DNA from: Amycolatopsis acidicola
GTDB taxonomy: Bacteria; Actinomycetota; Actinomycetes; Mycobacteriales; Pseudonocardiaceae
Length of the DNA stretch: 64,000 nt
Reading direction: 5' to 3'
Assembly: GCF_007713735.2 (NCBI RefSeq)
Contig: NZ_VMNW02000046.1
Coordinates: 1-64,000, forward strand
The translations under genes and the position numbers were made by a program. Numbering within the stretch: the stretch's first letter is position 1; every line of letters starts with the position of its first letter. The notes under the pieces were generated by a model. It was not told the origin of the DNA. It did no database searches and worked only from the letters and a program-made list of their open reading frames with translations. Below, piece after piece: positions 16,573 through 25,520 of the stretch.

Positions 16573-17763
16573 TCAGCCCCAGTGCCGCGGGTCGTCGAGC
16601 GCGCGCCGCAGCCAGTGGTGGAAGTGCTGGTTTGCGACCTCGTTGCGGCCGAACAGCAACGGCCGCAGGTCGGTGTTCGACACCGCTTGCTGCAGGGCCC
16701 GGTTGACGACCAGGTCCTCGTCACGCAGCACGGCCATCAGGATGTTCCAGTTCTTGTCCCAGCGCGCCTTCTGCTCGTCGGTGACGGCGGGCTCGCGGAT
16801 CAAGATGCGCATCTGCATCCGGGTGCCCACCGCCTTCCCCGGCGCGGGCACGAAGTTGAGCACCTCCAGGTGATCGGGCTGACGAAGGATGCTCATGTTC
16901 GGCATGATGAAGTGCGCGATCGTGATGTGCCGGTTTATGTCCACTTCGGACGGATCCCGATCGCGCACCTTGTCGATGCTCTTGCGCGCGGACACCACCC
17001 GCCCGTGCCGCCCCATCTGCCGCCAGTCCTGCACGTTGTTGTAGAAGTACGGCGCGACGGTGTTCGCGTGGGTGGCGGTGATGTGGTAGCCGTCGAGGAA
17101 GGCGTCCATCAGCACCTTCCAATTGATGTCCTCGTCGAAGTTCCCCGTGGTGTAACAGGTGTAGGCGTCCAGCTCGAACGCGGTGAGCGCGTCGTCCAGC
17201 TCGGGGCCGAGCCACTCCGCCACGTCGATCTTCACGTCCCCGGCCGCGGAGTCCACCACCCAGACGAACCCGTGCCGCTGCTCGACCGGCACCTCCAGCA
17301 GGTTGAGGCAGCTCTTGTCGACCGAGCCGAACGTCTGTTCCTGCGCGATCGCCCGCAGCTTCCCGTCACCGGCGAACGTCCAGCCGTGGTAGCCGCAGCT
17401 GAAGAACCGCCGCGAACCGGCGTCGTCCATCACCAGTCGCGCGCCGCGGTGCCGGCAGACGTTGACGAACCCGCGGATCTCCCCGTCGGGCTGGCGCACC
17501 AGCACGACCTCGTTGTTCGGCAGCCGCACCGTCAGGAAGTCTTGCGGGTTCGGCAGTTCCGACCCGTGCGCGGCGAGGATCGGCACGTGGCCGAAGATCT
17601 CCGCGCGCTCCCGCCGGGCGAGCTCGGGATCGGAGTAGACGCGGGGATCCACTTCGAGGACCTCGTCGGCGAGGTCGGTGGTCCGGTTCTCGATGTGGTC
17701 GAACATCGCCCGCGCGAACCCGGCCTTCTGCGCGGCGTCATACGGCAATTCGGTGAACACCAT
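16573..17763 (-). CDS. Rieske non-heme iron oxygenase, alpha subunit 1
   Basis: A 396-residue ring-hydroxylating oxygenase alpha subunit. The Rieske [2Fe-2S] ligands are CRH (in VCRHRGARL) and CGYHGW; the mononuclear iron ligands lie in DGYHITATHANTV near residue 225, preceded by NWKVLMDAFL. No beta-subunit gene is near, so an alpha-only oligomer is expected. It should receive electrons from the reductase at 47175, the only obvious Rieske reductase in the window. Between the aldehyde dehydrogenase (33 bases upstream) and the DUF35 gene (11 bases downstream). Confidence 0.93.
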   Translation of the reverse strand: MVFTELPYDAAQKAGFARAMFDHIENRTTDLADEVLEVDPRVYSDPELARRERAEIFGHVPILAAHGSELPNPQDFLTVRLPNNEVVLVRQPDGEIRGFVNVCRHRGARLVMDDAGSRRFFSCGYHGWTFAGDGKLRAIAQEQTFGSVDKSCLNLLEVPVEQRHGFVWVVDSAAGDVKIDVAEWLGPELDDALTAFELDAYTCYTTGNFDEDINWKVLMDAFLDGYHITATHANTVAPYFYNNVQDWRQMGRHGRVVSARKSIDKVRDRDPSEVDINRHITIAHFIMPNMSILRQPDHLEVLNFVPAPGKAVGTRMQMRILIREPAVTDEQKARWDKNWNILMAVLRDEDLVVNRALQQAVSNTDLRPLLFGRNEVANQHFHHWLRRALDDPRHWG

Positions 17764-17796
17764 TGAACAGACCTCCTCCTTGAGGTTCAGCCGGTG

Positions 17797-19209
17797 TTAC
17801 AACTGCAGGCTTTTGATCTCGACGAACTCCGCCAAGCCGAACGCCCCGCCTTCCCGTCCCAGGCCGGACTGCTTGTAGCCGCCGAAGGGCGCGGCGCCGT
17901 TGAACTTGCCGCCGTTGACCTCGATCTGCGTGGCCCGCAGCCGCCGGGCGACACGCTGGGCGCGCTCGTCGTCGGCCGACCAGACGGCGCCGGCGAGGCC
18001 GTACTGGGTGTCGTTGGCGATAGCGACGGCCTCGGCTTCGGTGTCGTAGGCGATGATCGACAGCACCGGGCCGAAGATCTCTTCCTGCGCGATCCGCGCC
18101 TGCGGGTCCACGTCGGAAAAGACGACGGGCTCCACGAAGTACCCGCGTGGGTTGCGTTTCGACGGCTCCGCCGAACCCGTGAGCAGCCGCGCGCCGTCCT
18201 CGATCCCCTGACGGACGTACCCGAGCACGCGGTCGCGCTGGCTGGCGTTGACCATCGGGCCGAGCCTCGTCCCGTCGTCCGTGGGGTCGCCGGGCACGTA
18301 CTTCGCCGCGGCGGACGCGGCCAGTTCCTCGGCCTCGGCGAGCTTCGACCTCGGCACGAGCATCCTGGTCTGGGCGTTGCAGCTCTGGCCGCCGTTGAGG
18401 TAGCTCGCACGCACGGTGTGCGGGACGGCCACGCTCAGGTCGGCGTCGTCCAATACGACGCTCGCGCTCTTGCCGCCGAGTTCGAGCGCGACGCGCTTCA
18501 CCGTCGGCGCCGCGAGCTCGAGGATCCGCCTGCCGACGACGGTGGAGCCGGTGAAGCTCACCATGTCCACGTCGGGGTGCCGCGCCAGCGCTTCGCCGAC
18601 GACCGGCCCGTAGCCGTGCACGAGGTTGAACACCCCGGGCGGGAACCCGACCGCGTCGATCGACCGCGCGAGCGCGATGGCCGTCAACGGCGCGACCTCG
18701 CTGGCCTTCACCACGACCGTGCAGCCGGCGGACAGCGCGGCGCCGATCTTCGCGGTGATCTGGTGCAGCGGATAGTTCCAGGGCGTGATGGCGCCGACCA
18801 CGCCGATGGGCTCGCGGATGATCAGCGAGTTGCGCAGCTTCTCCTCCCACGCGAACTCGGTCGCGGCCGCGCTCGCCTCCCGGAGGTCGACGATGCCGAG
18901 GCCCACCTGCGCCCACCGGGCGACCCGGCGCGGCGTGCCGACCTCGGAGACGAGGATGTCGGTGATCTCGTCCTGCCGTCGTTCCAGTTCGTCGGCGAGG
19001 CGGGCGACGAGCTTGGCGCGTTCACCCGGTCCGGTTTCCGCCCAGCCTTCGAAGGCGCGGCGCGCGGCGTGGACCGCGCGGTCGACGTCCTCGGACGTAC
19101 CGGCGGGCACGTCGCCGACGGGTTCCTCGGTGGCCGGGTTGAGCACGGTGACCCGCTCCGTGCCGGTGGAAGACGTCCAGGCGCCGTCGAGATAGAGATC
19201 TGCAGTCAC
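17797..19209 (-). CDS. Aldehyde dehydrogenase 1
   Basis: A 470-residue NAD(P)-dependent ALDH. Signature ALELGGKSASVV supplies the general-base Glu and GGQSCNAQTRM the catalytic Cys; PWNYPLHQI and FTGSTVVG are the cofactor-site motifs. GTG start (MTADLYLDGAWTSS). First gene of the nine-gene minus-strand unit running to 10744, and divergent from TetR 3 at 19310; a regulatory motif copy (19249-19261) sits 40 bases upstream. Converts a pathway aldehyde to the acid, the substrate for CoA ligation. Confidence 0.94.
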   Translation of the reverse strand: MTADLYLDGAWTSSTGTERVTVLNPATEEPVGDVPAGTSEDVDRAVHAARRAFEGWAETGPGERAKLVARLADELERRQDEITDILVSEVGTPRRVARWAQVGLGIVDLREASAAATEFAWEEKLRNSLIIREPIGVVGAITPWNYPLHQITAKIGAALSAGCTVVVKASEVAPLTAIALARSIDAVGFPPGVFNLVHGYGPVVGEALARHPDVDMVSFTGSTVVGRRILELAAPTVKRVALELGGKSASVVLDDADLSVAVPHTVRASYLNGGQSCNAQTRMLVPRSKLAEAEELAASAAAKYVPGDPTDDGTRLGPMVNASQRDRVLGYVRQGIEDGARLLTGSAEPSKRNPRGYFVEPVVFSDVDPQARIAQEEIFGPVLSIIAYDTEAEAVAIANDTQYGLAGAVWSADDERAQRVARRLRATQIEVNGGKFNGAAPFGGYKQSGLGREGGAFGLAEFVEIKSLQL

Positions 19210-19248
19210 GGTTGGGGAACTCCCCTCGAAGAAAATGTGCGAATTTAC

Positions 19249-19261
19249 CTTATGAGTGTAG
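19249..19261 (-). promoter_or_regulatory. CTAM-N5-TTAGGTAA motif copy, ALDH1/TetR3 divergent promoter
   Basis: On the minus strand CTAC-ACTCA-TAAGGTAAATT. The right half has TAAGGTAA, shared with the copies at 19950 and 28358. Located between the divergent ALDH operon and TetR 3. Confidence 0.6.
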
Positions 19262-19309
19262 AAACAATTCTGTCAACACATGACCGGGAAGATCCGGCAT
19301 ACTGTCCGC

Positions 19310-19939
19310 ATGCCACGCCCCGCACAGCCCATCCTCAGCTACGACGGGATCGTCGAGTCCGCGCTCGCGATGATCGACGCGGACGGGCTCGAGTCGTTCA
19401 GCGTCAAGGCGCTGGCGCGGGCGATGAACGTGCGCGGCCCGTCGCTGTACTACTACTTCTCGGACAAGGCCGCCATCCTGGAGGCCGTGGCACGACGGAT
19501 CGTGCAGCGGACACCACGACCGCGCGACCGCGCGCCGGAGCACTGGATCGAGTACTTCGTGACGCAGAGCCTGAACTTCCGGCGCACGATCCTGCGGCAC
19601 GCCAACGCCGCGCCGGTGCTGCAGGAGTTCATGCCGAGGGACGTGTTCGGCCCGATCTACGAGATCTCCGCCCGGTTCCTCACCGAAGCCGGGATCCCGG
19701 AGCACCAGCAGGTGCTGATCATCGAAGGACTGGACCGGTTCACCTTCGGCGCCGCGCTCACCGAGGCGATGAAGCCGCCCGCGGACCGCAAGGACATCTT
19801 CCCGCACGTCGATCCGCTGCTGCAGCCCTCGCTCTCGCATTCGGTCAGTGCCAACGAACTCACCCCCGAGGAGCTGTGGGCGGAGTCGATCCGGACGTTC
19901 CTGCGCGGCATCGCGGGTGACGGCCCTTCTGGCCATTGA
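19310..19939 (+). CDS. TetR-family regulator 3 (MPRP group)
   Basis: A 209-residue TetR protein. HTH at about residues 28-47 (VKALARAMNVRGPSLYYYF). Start chosen at MPRPAQPILSYDG, the common start of this group; an ATG 30 bases upstream is an alternative. It is very close to TetR 4 (36245), sharing YFVTQSLNFRRTIL, GAALTEAM and LWAESIRTFLRG, so the pair arose by duplication and may bind related ligands and operators. Divergent from the nine-gene ALDH operon and just upstream of the acyl-CoA synthetase 2 operon. Confidence 0.92.
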   Translation: MPRPAQPILSYDGIVESALAMIDADGLESFSVKALARAMNVRGPSLYYYFSDKAAILEAVARRIVQRTPRPRDRAPEHWIEYFVTQSLNFRRTILRHANAAPVLQEFMPRDVFGPIYEISARFLTEAGIPEHQQVLIIEGLDRFTFGAALTEAMKPPADRKDIFPHVDPLLQPSLSHSVSANELTPEELWAESIRTFLRGIAGDGPSGH

Positions 19940-19949
19940 CACGCTCTAT

Positions 19950-19962
19950 CTACCGCCGTAAG
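19950..19962 (+). promoter_or_regulatory. CTAM-N5-TTAGGTAA motif copy, acyl-CoA synthetase 2 promoter
   Basis: CTAC-CGCCG-TAAGGTAAATAA on the plus strand, 70 bases upstream of the synthetase 2 start. The right half is identical over TAAGGTAAAT to the copy at 19249-19261. Confidence 0.55.
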
Positions 19963-20032
19963 GTAAATAAAGCAATTCTTCTTGCCCTTTCCGGCTGATT
20001 TCTCCGTCAACGAAGACAGGAGTGCGGGCGCG

Positions 20033-21562
20033 ATGCAGCGGTCATGTTCGGAAAACGCTCCCCTGATCACCGACGGCGTACGCTGGTGGGCCCGTAACAC
20101 CCCGGGCCAGGCGGCGCTCGTCTTCGACGGCCACGACGAGGTCTCCTACGAGACCCTCGATCGCTGGACCGACAACGCCGCCGCCAGGATCGCCGAACTG
20201 GGCGTACGCCCCGGCGACCGGGTGGGACTGATCGGCGCGAACAGCCTGGAATGGATAGCCGCCGGCATCGGCGCGCTCAAGCTGGGCGCCGTCGCCGTCC
20301 CGTTCAACAACCGTTTCGTCGCGCACGAGCTGCGACACCTGATCGAGGACGCCGAGCCGGTGGTCGTCATCGCCGACGACGGCGCGGCACCCCAGGTCAC
20401 GGAGGCCGGCGGACGGGTCGTCGCGATGGAGGACTTCGCCTCGCTGCGAACCGCCGAGCACGTTCCACTCCAGCCGCCGGAGCTGTCGCCCGACGACATC
20501 ACGATCATCGTGTACACCAGCGGCACCACGTCGAAGCCCAAGGGCGTCACGCTTTCCCACCGCAGCGCGGTCAGCTTCATGACCGAGTTCGGCTTCACCG
20601 AGCCCGCGCTGCGCCCCGGCGGCCGCATGGTCTTCGCGCTGTCGATGTCGGGAATGCCCGGGCTGCCCTGGCACGTGATGATGTCGCTGACGCGCGGCAT
20701 GACCCTGTACTACGAGCGCGGGTTCGACGCGAAGACGATGTTGCGGCGGCTCACCCACGATCGCGTCGAGGTGATGTGCGGGGTGCCCTTGGTGTTCGAG
20801 CAGATCTCCGCGCTGCCTGAGTATGCCGACGCGGACCTGTCCTCGCTTCAGCTCGCCACCGTGGCCGGGGCCCGCGTCTCGCCGACCAACCTGAAAACGT
20901 GGCTGGACAAGGGGGTCGTGCTCCGCCAGTCCTACGGTATGACCGAACTGCACGGATTGTCCTCGATCAACCCGGCCGAGGAAGCGCTGCGGCATCCGGA
21001 GGCGATCGGCCGCGGTTCGGTGTTCACCCCGCACCGCGTCGTCCGGCCCGACGGCACCGACTGCGCTCCCGGCGAGGAGGGCGAGATCGTGGCGCGCGGG
21101 CCGTCGATCACGCCCGGCTACTGGCGCAACCCCGAAGCGACGGCCGTCGCGATTCGCGACGGCTGGTTCCACACCGGGGACCTGGGCGTGGCGGACGAAA
21201 CCGGGCTGATCCGGATGGTCGACCGGATGAAGGACCTGATCATCTCGGGCGGCTACAACATTGCGCCCTCGGAGATCGAGAACGTGCTGGGCGAACTGCC
21301 CGGCGTGGCCGAGGTGTGCGTGATCCCGGTCCGCGACACGAAGTTCGGCGAGACGCCCGCCGCGGTGGTCCACCTCGAAAGGCCGGTCGCCGTCGAGGAA
21401 ATCATCGAGCACTGCAACGCCCGCCTCGCGGGCTACAAGGTTCCCCGCTACGTCGTGCGCACCGAGCAGCCGCTGCCGAGGATGGCCAGCGGCAAGATCG
21501 CGCGGCGCGAGATCCGGCGGGAGTACGCCGATATCCCCGATACTCACCCGAAGGTGCGATGA
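20033..21562 (+). CDS. Acyl-CoA synthetase (AMP-binding) 2
   Basis: A 509-residue CoA ligase with VYTSGTTSKPKGVTLSH at about 165, SYGMTELHG, GWFHTGDLG and catalytic Lys in ASGKIARREIR. The ATG at 20033 is chosen (AGGAG about ten bases upstream); a TTG at 19982 is less likely. It is strongly similar to synthetase 3 (29546), including SGTTSKPKGV, LSMSG.PGLPWHV and GARV/GARAP regions, so these two are recent paralogues. Its stop overlaps the ATG of the alcohol dehydrogenase. Confidence 0.94.
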   Translation: MQRSCSENAPLITDGVRWWARNTPGQAALVFDGHDEVSYETLDRWTDNAAARIAELGVRPGDRVGLIGANSLEWIAAGIGALKLGAVAVPFNNRFVAHELRHLIEDAEPVVVIADDGAAPQVTEAGGRVVAMEDFASLRTAEHVPLQPPELSPDDITIIVYTSGTTSKPKGVTLSHRSAVSFMTEFGFTEPALRPGGRMVFALSMSGMPGLPWHVMMSLTRGMTLYYERGFDAKTMLRRLTHDRVEVMCGVPLVFEQISALPEYADADLSSLQLATVAGARVSPTNLKTWLDKGVVLRQSYGMTELHGLSSINPAEEALRHPEAIGRGSVFTPHRVVRPDGTDCAPGEEGEIVARGPSITPGYWRNPEATAVAIRDGWFHTGDLGVADETGLIRMVDRMKDLIISGGYNIAPSEIENVLGELPGVAEVCVIPVRDTKFGETPAAVVHLERPVAVEEIIEHCNARLAGYKVPRYVVRTEQPLPRMASGKIARREIRREYADIPDTHPKVR

Positions 21563-22677
21563 CGATGAGGTCGAAAGCCGCTCTGCTGCGAGAAGTCCCC
21601 GGTAAATGGGAAGTCACCGACGTCGAAATAGACGACCCCCGCGAACGCGAAGTCCTCGTGCACTTCCACGCCACGGGTCTGTGCCATTCCGACGACCACC
21701 ACGCCACCGGCGACGACAACACCCAGCACCTGCCCTACTGCGGCGGACACGAAGGTGCCGGCGTCGTCGAGGCCGTCGGCCCCGGGGTCACCTTGGTCAA
21801 GCCCGGCGATCACGTGGTGACACCGTTCATCCCGGGCTGCGGGCGCTGCCGGTGGTGCGCGAGCGGCAGGCAGAACCTGTGCGACCTCGGCGCGCTGATC
21901 CCGGCCGGCGCCCAGCTCGACGGCACCTACCGGATGCACGTCGACGGAAACGACGTCGCCCAGGCGGCGTTCGTGGGCACGTTCTCCGAGTGGAGTGTCG
22001 TGCCCGAACTGTGCTGCGTGCCCATCCCCCAGGACATCCCGTTGCTGACGGCGGCGCTCATCGGCTGCGGCGTACCCACCGGCTGGGGGTCCGCGGTGAA
22101 CGGCGGGCAGGTCAAACCCGGCGACGTCGTGATCGTGATGGGCACCGGCGGCGTCGGTATGAACGCCGTCCAAGGAGCGAGCCACGCCGGCGCGGCGCGC
22201 GTCATCGCGGCGGATCCCATCGAGTTCCGGCGCACCAGCGCGCTGAAGTTCGGCGCCACCGACGCCGTCGCCGACATCCACGAAGCGACCGAACTGGCGC
22301 GGTCACTGACGAACGGGCAGGGCGCGGACGTCGCGATCGTCACCGTCGGAATTCTCGACGGGACGCACGTCGGGCAGGCTTTCGAGGCCATCTGCAAGGG
22401 CGGCACCGTGGTGGTGACCGCCATCCCGCCGAAGAACGCGAACTCGATCCCGCTCGACCTCGGGATGCTGCCGAGCTACCAGAAGCGCATCCAGGGCTGT
22501 CTCTACGGCGGGATGTCCCCGGTGGAGGCGGTCCCCCGGCTGCTGGGCCTCTACCGCGAGGGCCGACTGAAGCTCGACGAGCTGATCACCCGGACCTTCA
22601 CCCTCGACGAGATCAACCTCGGCTACGAGGAGATGCACGCCGGCACCACGCTGCGCGGCATCATCTCGTACGTCTGA
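21559..22677 (+). CDS. Zinc alcohol dehydrogenase, NDMA/mycofactocin-dependent type
   Basis: A 372-residue MDR alcohol dehydrogenase. Start MTMRSKAALLREVPGKWEV and the region LCHSDDHHATGD are characteristic of the NDMA-dependent (Rxyl_3153/TIGR03989) group whose bound NAD is recycled through mycofactocin. Catalytic zinc ligands: Cys of CHSDDH and GHEGAG; structural zinc: CGRCRWCASGRQNLC. Cofactor motif GTGGVGMNAV. ATGA overlap with synthetase 2. Oxidises a primary or allylic alcohol; mycofactocin biosynthesis genes are not in the window. Confidence 0.93.
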   Translation: MTMRSKAALLREVPGKWEVTDVEIDDPREREVLVHFHATGLCHSDDHHATGDDNTQHLPYCGGHEGAGVVEAVGPGVTLVKPGDHVVTPFIPGCGRCRWCASGRQNLCDLGALIPAGAQLDGTYRMHVDGNDVAQAAFVGTFSEWSVVPELCCVPIPQDIPLLTAALIGCGVPTGWGSAVNGGQVKPGDVVIVMGTGGVGMNAVQGASHAGAARVIAADPIEFRRTSALKFGATDAVADIHEATELARSLTNGQGADVAIVTVGILDGTHVGQAFEAICKGGTVVVTAIPPKNANSIPLDLGMLPSYQKRIQGCLYGGMSPVEAVPRLLGLYREGRLKLDELITRTFTLDEINLGYEEMHAGTTLRGIISYV

Positions 22678-22707
22678 CCGTCCACATTCGACAGAGAGGC
22701 CCGGCCC

Positions 22708-23856
22708 ATGACGTTGCGCTTCGGTGTTTTCCTGCCCCCATACCACAATCCCCGCCGTGATCCGACCTCGGCACTGGACCAGGACCTGCGCCACGTCGAG
22801 GAGCTGGACCGGCTCGGCTACGCGCAGGTGTGGTTCGGCGAGCACCACAGCGGCGGGTTCGAGTACATCGCGTCACCGGAGCTGATGATCGCCGCCGCGG
22901 CGCAGCGGACGGCGCGGATCGAATTGTGCAGCGGCGTGATTTCCCTGCCGTACCACCATCCGCTGATGGTCGCGGACCGGATCGTGCTGCTCGACCACCT
23001 GACGCGGGGCCGGGTGCGGATCGGGTTCGGGCCGGGCGCGCTGGTCGCCGACGCACAGATGATGGGGCTGGACTACAACCTCGCCCGGCCGCGGATGGAA
23101 GAGGCGCTCGACGCGATCCTGGAGCTGCTCGACTCGCCGGATGCGGTGCACCGCAAGACGGACTGGTTCACTCTCGACGACGCCCGCCTGCAGCTGCAGA
23201 GCTACACCCAGCCGCGGGTGCGGCTCGCGGTGGCGGCGGCGATGTCGCCGAACGGGCCGAAACTGGCCGGCCGCTACGGGCTCGGCCTGCTCTCGGTCGG
23301 CGGCACGTCGGCCAAGGCCGCCGAGCTACTCGAGCAGACCTGGGACATCACCACGGTCGAGGCTCGCAAGACCGGCCAGACCGTTGACCGCGCGGACTGG
23401 ACGATCGTCGGGAACGTGCACCTCGCGGAAACCGAAGAGCAGGCGATCGAGGACACCCGCTACGGCCTGCGCGAGTTCCTCGACTACCGGCACGTCACCT
23501 CGCCGATGAAGATGATCGCGCCCGGCGAGGAGGTCTCCCACGAGGAGCTGGTGCACCGCGTCAACGAGTCCGGGTTCGGTTGCATCGGCGGCCCCGAGCG
23601 CGTCACGGAGTACATCCAGAGCATTGTGGACCGCACCGGCGGGTTCGGGACCTTCCTGCTGACCGCGCACGACTGGGCCGATCCGGCGGCCACTTCGCAC
23701 ATGTACGAACTGGTCGCGAGCGACGTCATGCCGCGGTTCACCGGAGCGACGGCGGCACTGCACCGCTCCTACGCCTGGACCAAGGAGCGCAAGGAAGGCT
23801 TCAACGAGCGCTTCGACACCGGGATCCGCAAGGCCACCGAGTCCTACCGCCGGTGA
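22708..23856 (+). CDS. LLM-class flavin monooxygenase, limonene 1,2-monooxygenase-like
   Basis: A 382-residue luciferase-like enzyme. LRFGVFLPPYHNP, WFGEHHSGGFEYIASPEL, SLPYHHPLMVADR and RIGFGPGALVADAQMMG are close to proteins annotated as limonene 1,2-monooxygenase (LimB of Rhodococcus). I infer FAD/FMN-dependent oxygenation of a terpenoid or alicyclic substrate; real substrate unproven. The ATG follows GAGAGG. Third gene of the unit with acyl-CoA synthetase 2 and the NDMA-type alcohol dehydrogenase. Confidence 0.88.
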   Translation: MTLRFGVFLPPYHNPRRDPTSALDQDLRHVEELDRLGYAQVWFGEHHSGGFEYIASPELMIAAAAQRTARIELCSGVISLPYHHPLMVADRIVLLDHLTRGRVRIGFGPGALVADAQMMGLDYNLARPRMEEALDAILELLDSPDAVHRKTDWFTLDDARLQLQSYTQPRVRLAVAAAMSPNGPKLAGRYGLGLLSVGGTSAKAAELLEQTWDITTVEARKTGQTVDRADWTIVGNVHLAETEEQAIEDTRYGLREFLDYRHVTSPMKMIAPGEEVSHEELVHRVNESGFGCIGGPERVTEYIQSIVDRTGGFGTFLLTAHDWADPAATSHMYELVASDVMPRFTGATAALHRSYAWTKERKEGFNERFDTGIRKATESYRR

Positions 23857-23884
23857 CTTGCCTCTGGCTGACCTCCCCGTTAAC

Positions 23885-23897
23885 CTAAAGCGCTTAG
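23885..23897 (-). promoter_or_regulatory. CTAM-N5-TTAGGTAA motif copy, FprB-fusion promoter
   Basis: Plus-strand CTAA-AGCGC-TTAG, perfect arms; on the minus strand CTAA-GCGCT-TTAGGTTAA. The whole AACCTAAAGCGCTTAGTT is nearly symmetrical. Located 25 bases upstream of the FprB-type gene. Confidence 0.65.
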
Positions 23898-23921
23898 TTT
23901 TATCGCACCGGGAGGCCCGCA

Positions 23922-25520
23922 ATGGCGCACGTAGTCACCCAGCCCTGTTGCAACGATGCCAGTTGCGTGCCGGTATGCCCAGTCAACTGTATCCACCCGA
24001 CGCCGGACGAGCCGGATTACGCGCGCAGCGAAATGCTCTACATCGACCCGGAGACATGCATCGACTGCGGCGCCTGCATCGACGTCTGCCCGGTCGAGGC
24101 CATCGTGCCCGACTACGACCTCACCGACGCGAACCTGCGGTTCACCGAGATCAACGCGCGCTACTTCGACGAACCCGGGCGCCGCGACTACCCGCCGACG
24201 CCCGTCGAACCCGCCAACCCGAAGATCGAGACGACCGAGCCGGGCCCGCTCCGCGTCGCGATCGTCGGTTCGGGTCCTGCCGCCTGTTACGCGGCGGAGG
24301 AACTGCTCACGCGCCGCGGGCTCGAGGTCGAAGTGCACATGTTCGAGCGGCTGCCCGTGCCGTGGGGGCTCGTGCGGTTCGGCGTCGCGCCGGACCACCA
24401 GAGCACCAAGGCCGTGACGAAGTCCTTCGGCCGCACCATCACGCGCAAGGGCCTGCACCTGCACCTCAACGTGGAGGTCGGCACGCACGTCACGCACGAA
24501 GAGCTGCTCGCGTCGCACCACGCGGTGCTTTACGCGGTCGGCGCGCCTCGCGACCGGCGGCTCGGCGTGCCCGGGGAAGACCTGCCGGGCAGCCACGCCG
24601 CGACCGAGTTCGTCGCCTGGTACAACGGCCATCCCGATTTCGCCGACGCGAGTTTCGACCTGTCCGCGGAGCGTGCGGTCGTCGTCGGAAATGGCAACGT
24701 CGCCCTGGACGTGGCACGGGTACTGGCCGGTGACGTCGACGAACTCGCCCGCACGGACATCGCCGACCACGCGCTGGAAGCACTTTCCGCGAGCCGGATC
24801 CAGGAGGTCGTCGTGCTCGGCAGGCGGGGCCCGCGGGACGCCGCATACACCGTGCCGGAGCTGCTGGGCCTGTCCACATTCGACATCGCGGTCGAAGGCG
24901 CCGATCCCTCGGGTAGCCTCAAGGCCGAGCTCCTGCGTGAACTCGCCGACCGGCCCACCCGGGGCGGGAAGCGGATCGTGCTGCGCTATCTCGCGTCGCC
25001 GATCGAAATTTTGGGCCAGGACAAGGTCTCCGGGCTCCGCGTCGGAAAAAACGACGTCGTCGACGGGCAGGCCGTGGCCACCGGCGAGACCGAGGATCTC
25101 GACTGCGGCCTCGTGTTGCGCTCGATCGGTTACCGTGGCGCGCCGTTGCCGGGACTGCCGTTCGACGAGGCACGCGGCGTCGTGCCGAACGACGGCGGCC
25201 GGGTGGCGGCCGGGGTTTACGCGGCGGGCTGGATCAAACGCGGCCCGTCCGGGGTCATCGGCACCAACAAGAAATGCGCCGAGGACACGGTGGCCGCACT
25301 GCTGGAGGACTACCTGAACGGCAAGCTGTCCCGGCCGTCCGCTGACGCCGCCGCGGTGCGGGAGCTGGTCGAACGCCGCCAGCCGCTCGCGCTGGAGCAC
25401 GGCGGCTGGCGGGCGATCGACACCCACGAGCGGGAGGCCGGGCGGGCCCAGGGCCGCCCGCGCGTCAAACTCGTCGACGTACGGGCGATGCTGGACGTCG
25501 CGGTCAGGACTCCGGGGTGA
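23922..25520 (+). CDS. fprB: Ferredoxin-NADP+ reductase with N-terminal 7Fe ferredoxin domain (FprB type)
   Basis: A 532-residue fusion. Residues 1-60 are a bacterial ferredoxin with two cluster motifs (CCNDASCVPVCPVNC and CIDCGACIDVCPVEA); from about residue 107 an adrenodoxin-reductase-like FAD/NADP part follows, with AIVGSGPAACYAAEEL (FAD) and VVVGNGNVALDVARVL (NADP). It passes NADPH electrons to a ferredoxin or directly to P450s; both P450s of the window are candidates and P450 2 is convergent with it, their 3' ends overlapping by 17 bases. GGGAGG precedes the ATG. Confidence 0.93.
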   Translation: MAHVVTQPCCNDASCVPVCPVNCIHPTPDEPDYARSEMLYIDPETCIDCGACIDVCPVEAIVPDYDLTDANLRFTEINARYFDEPGRRDYPPTPVEPANPKIETTEPGPLRVAIVGSGPAACYAAEELLTRRGLEVEVHMFERLPVPWGLVRFGVAPDHQSTKAVTKSFGRTITRKGLHLHLNVEVGTHVTHEELLASHHAVLYAVGAPRDRRLGVPGEDLPGSHAATEFVAWYNGHPDFADASFDLSAERAVVVGNGNVALDVARVLAGDVDELARTDIADHALEALSASRIQEVVVLGRRGPRDAAYTVPELLGLSTFDIAVEGADPSGSLKAELLRELADRPTRGGKRIVLRYLASPIEILGQDKVSGLRVGKNDVVDGQAVATGETEDLDCGLVLRSIGYRGAPLPGLPFDEARGVVPNDGGRVAAGVYAAGWIKRGPSGVIGTNKKCAEDTVAALLEDYLNGKLSRPSADAAAVRELVERRQPLALEHGGWRAIDTHEREAGRAQGRPRVKLVDVRAMLDVAVRTPG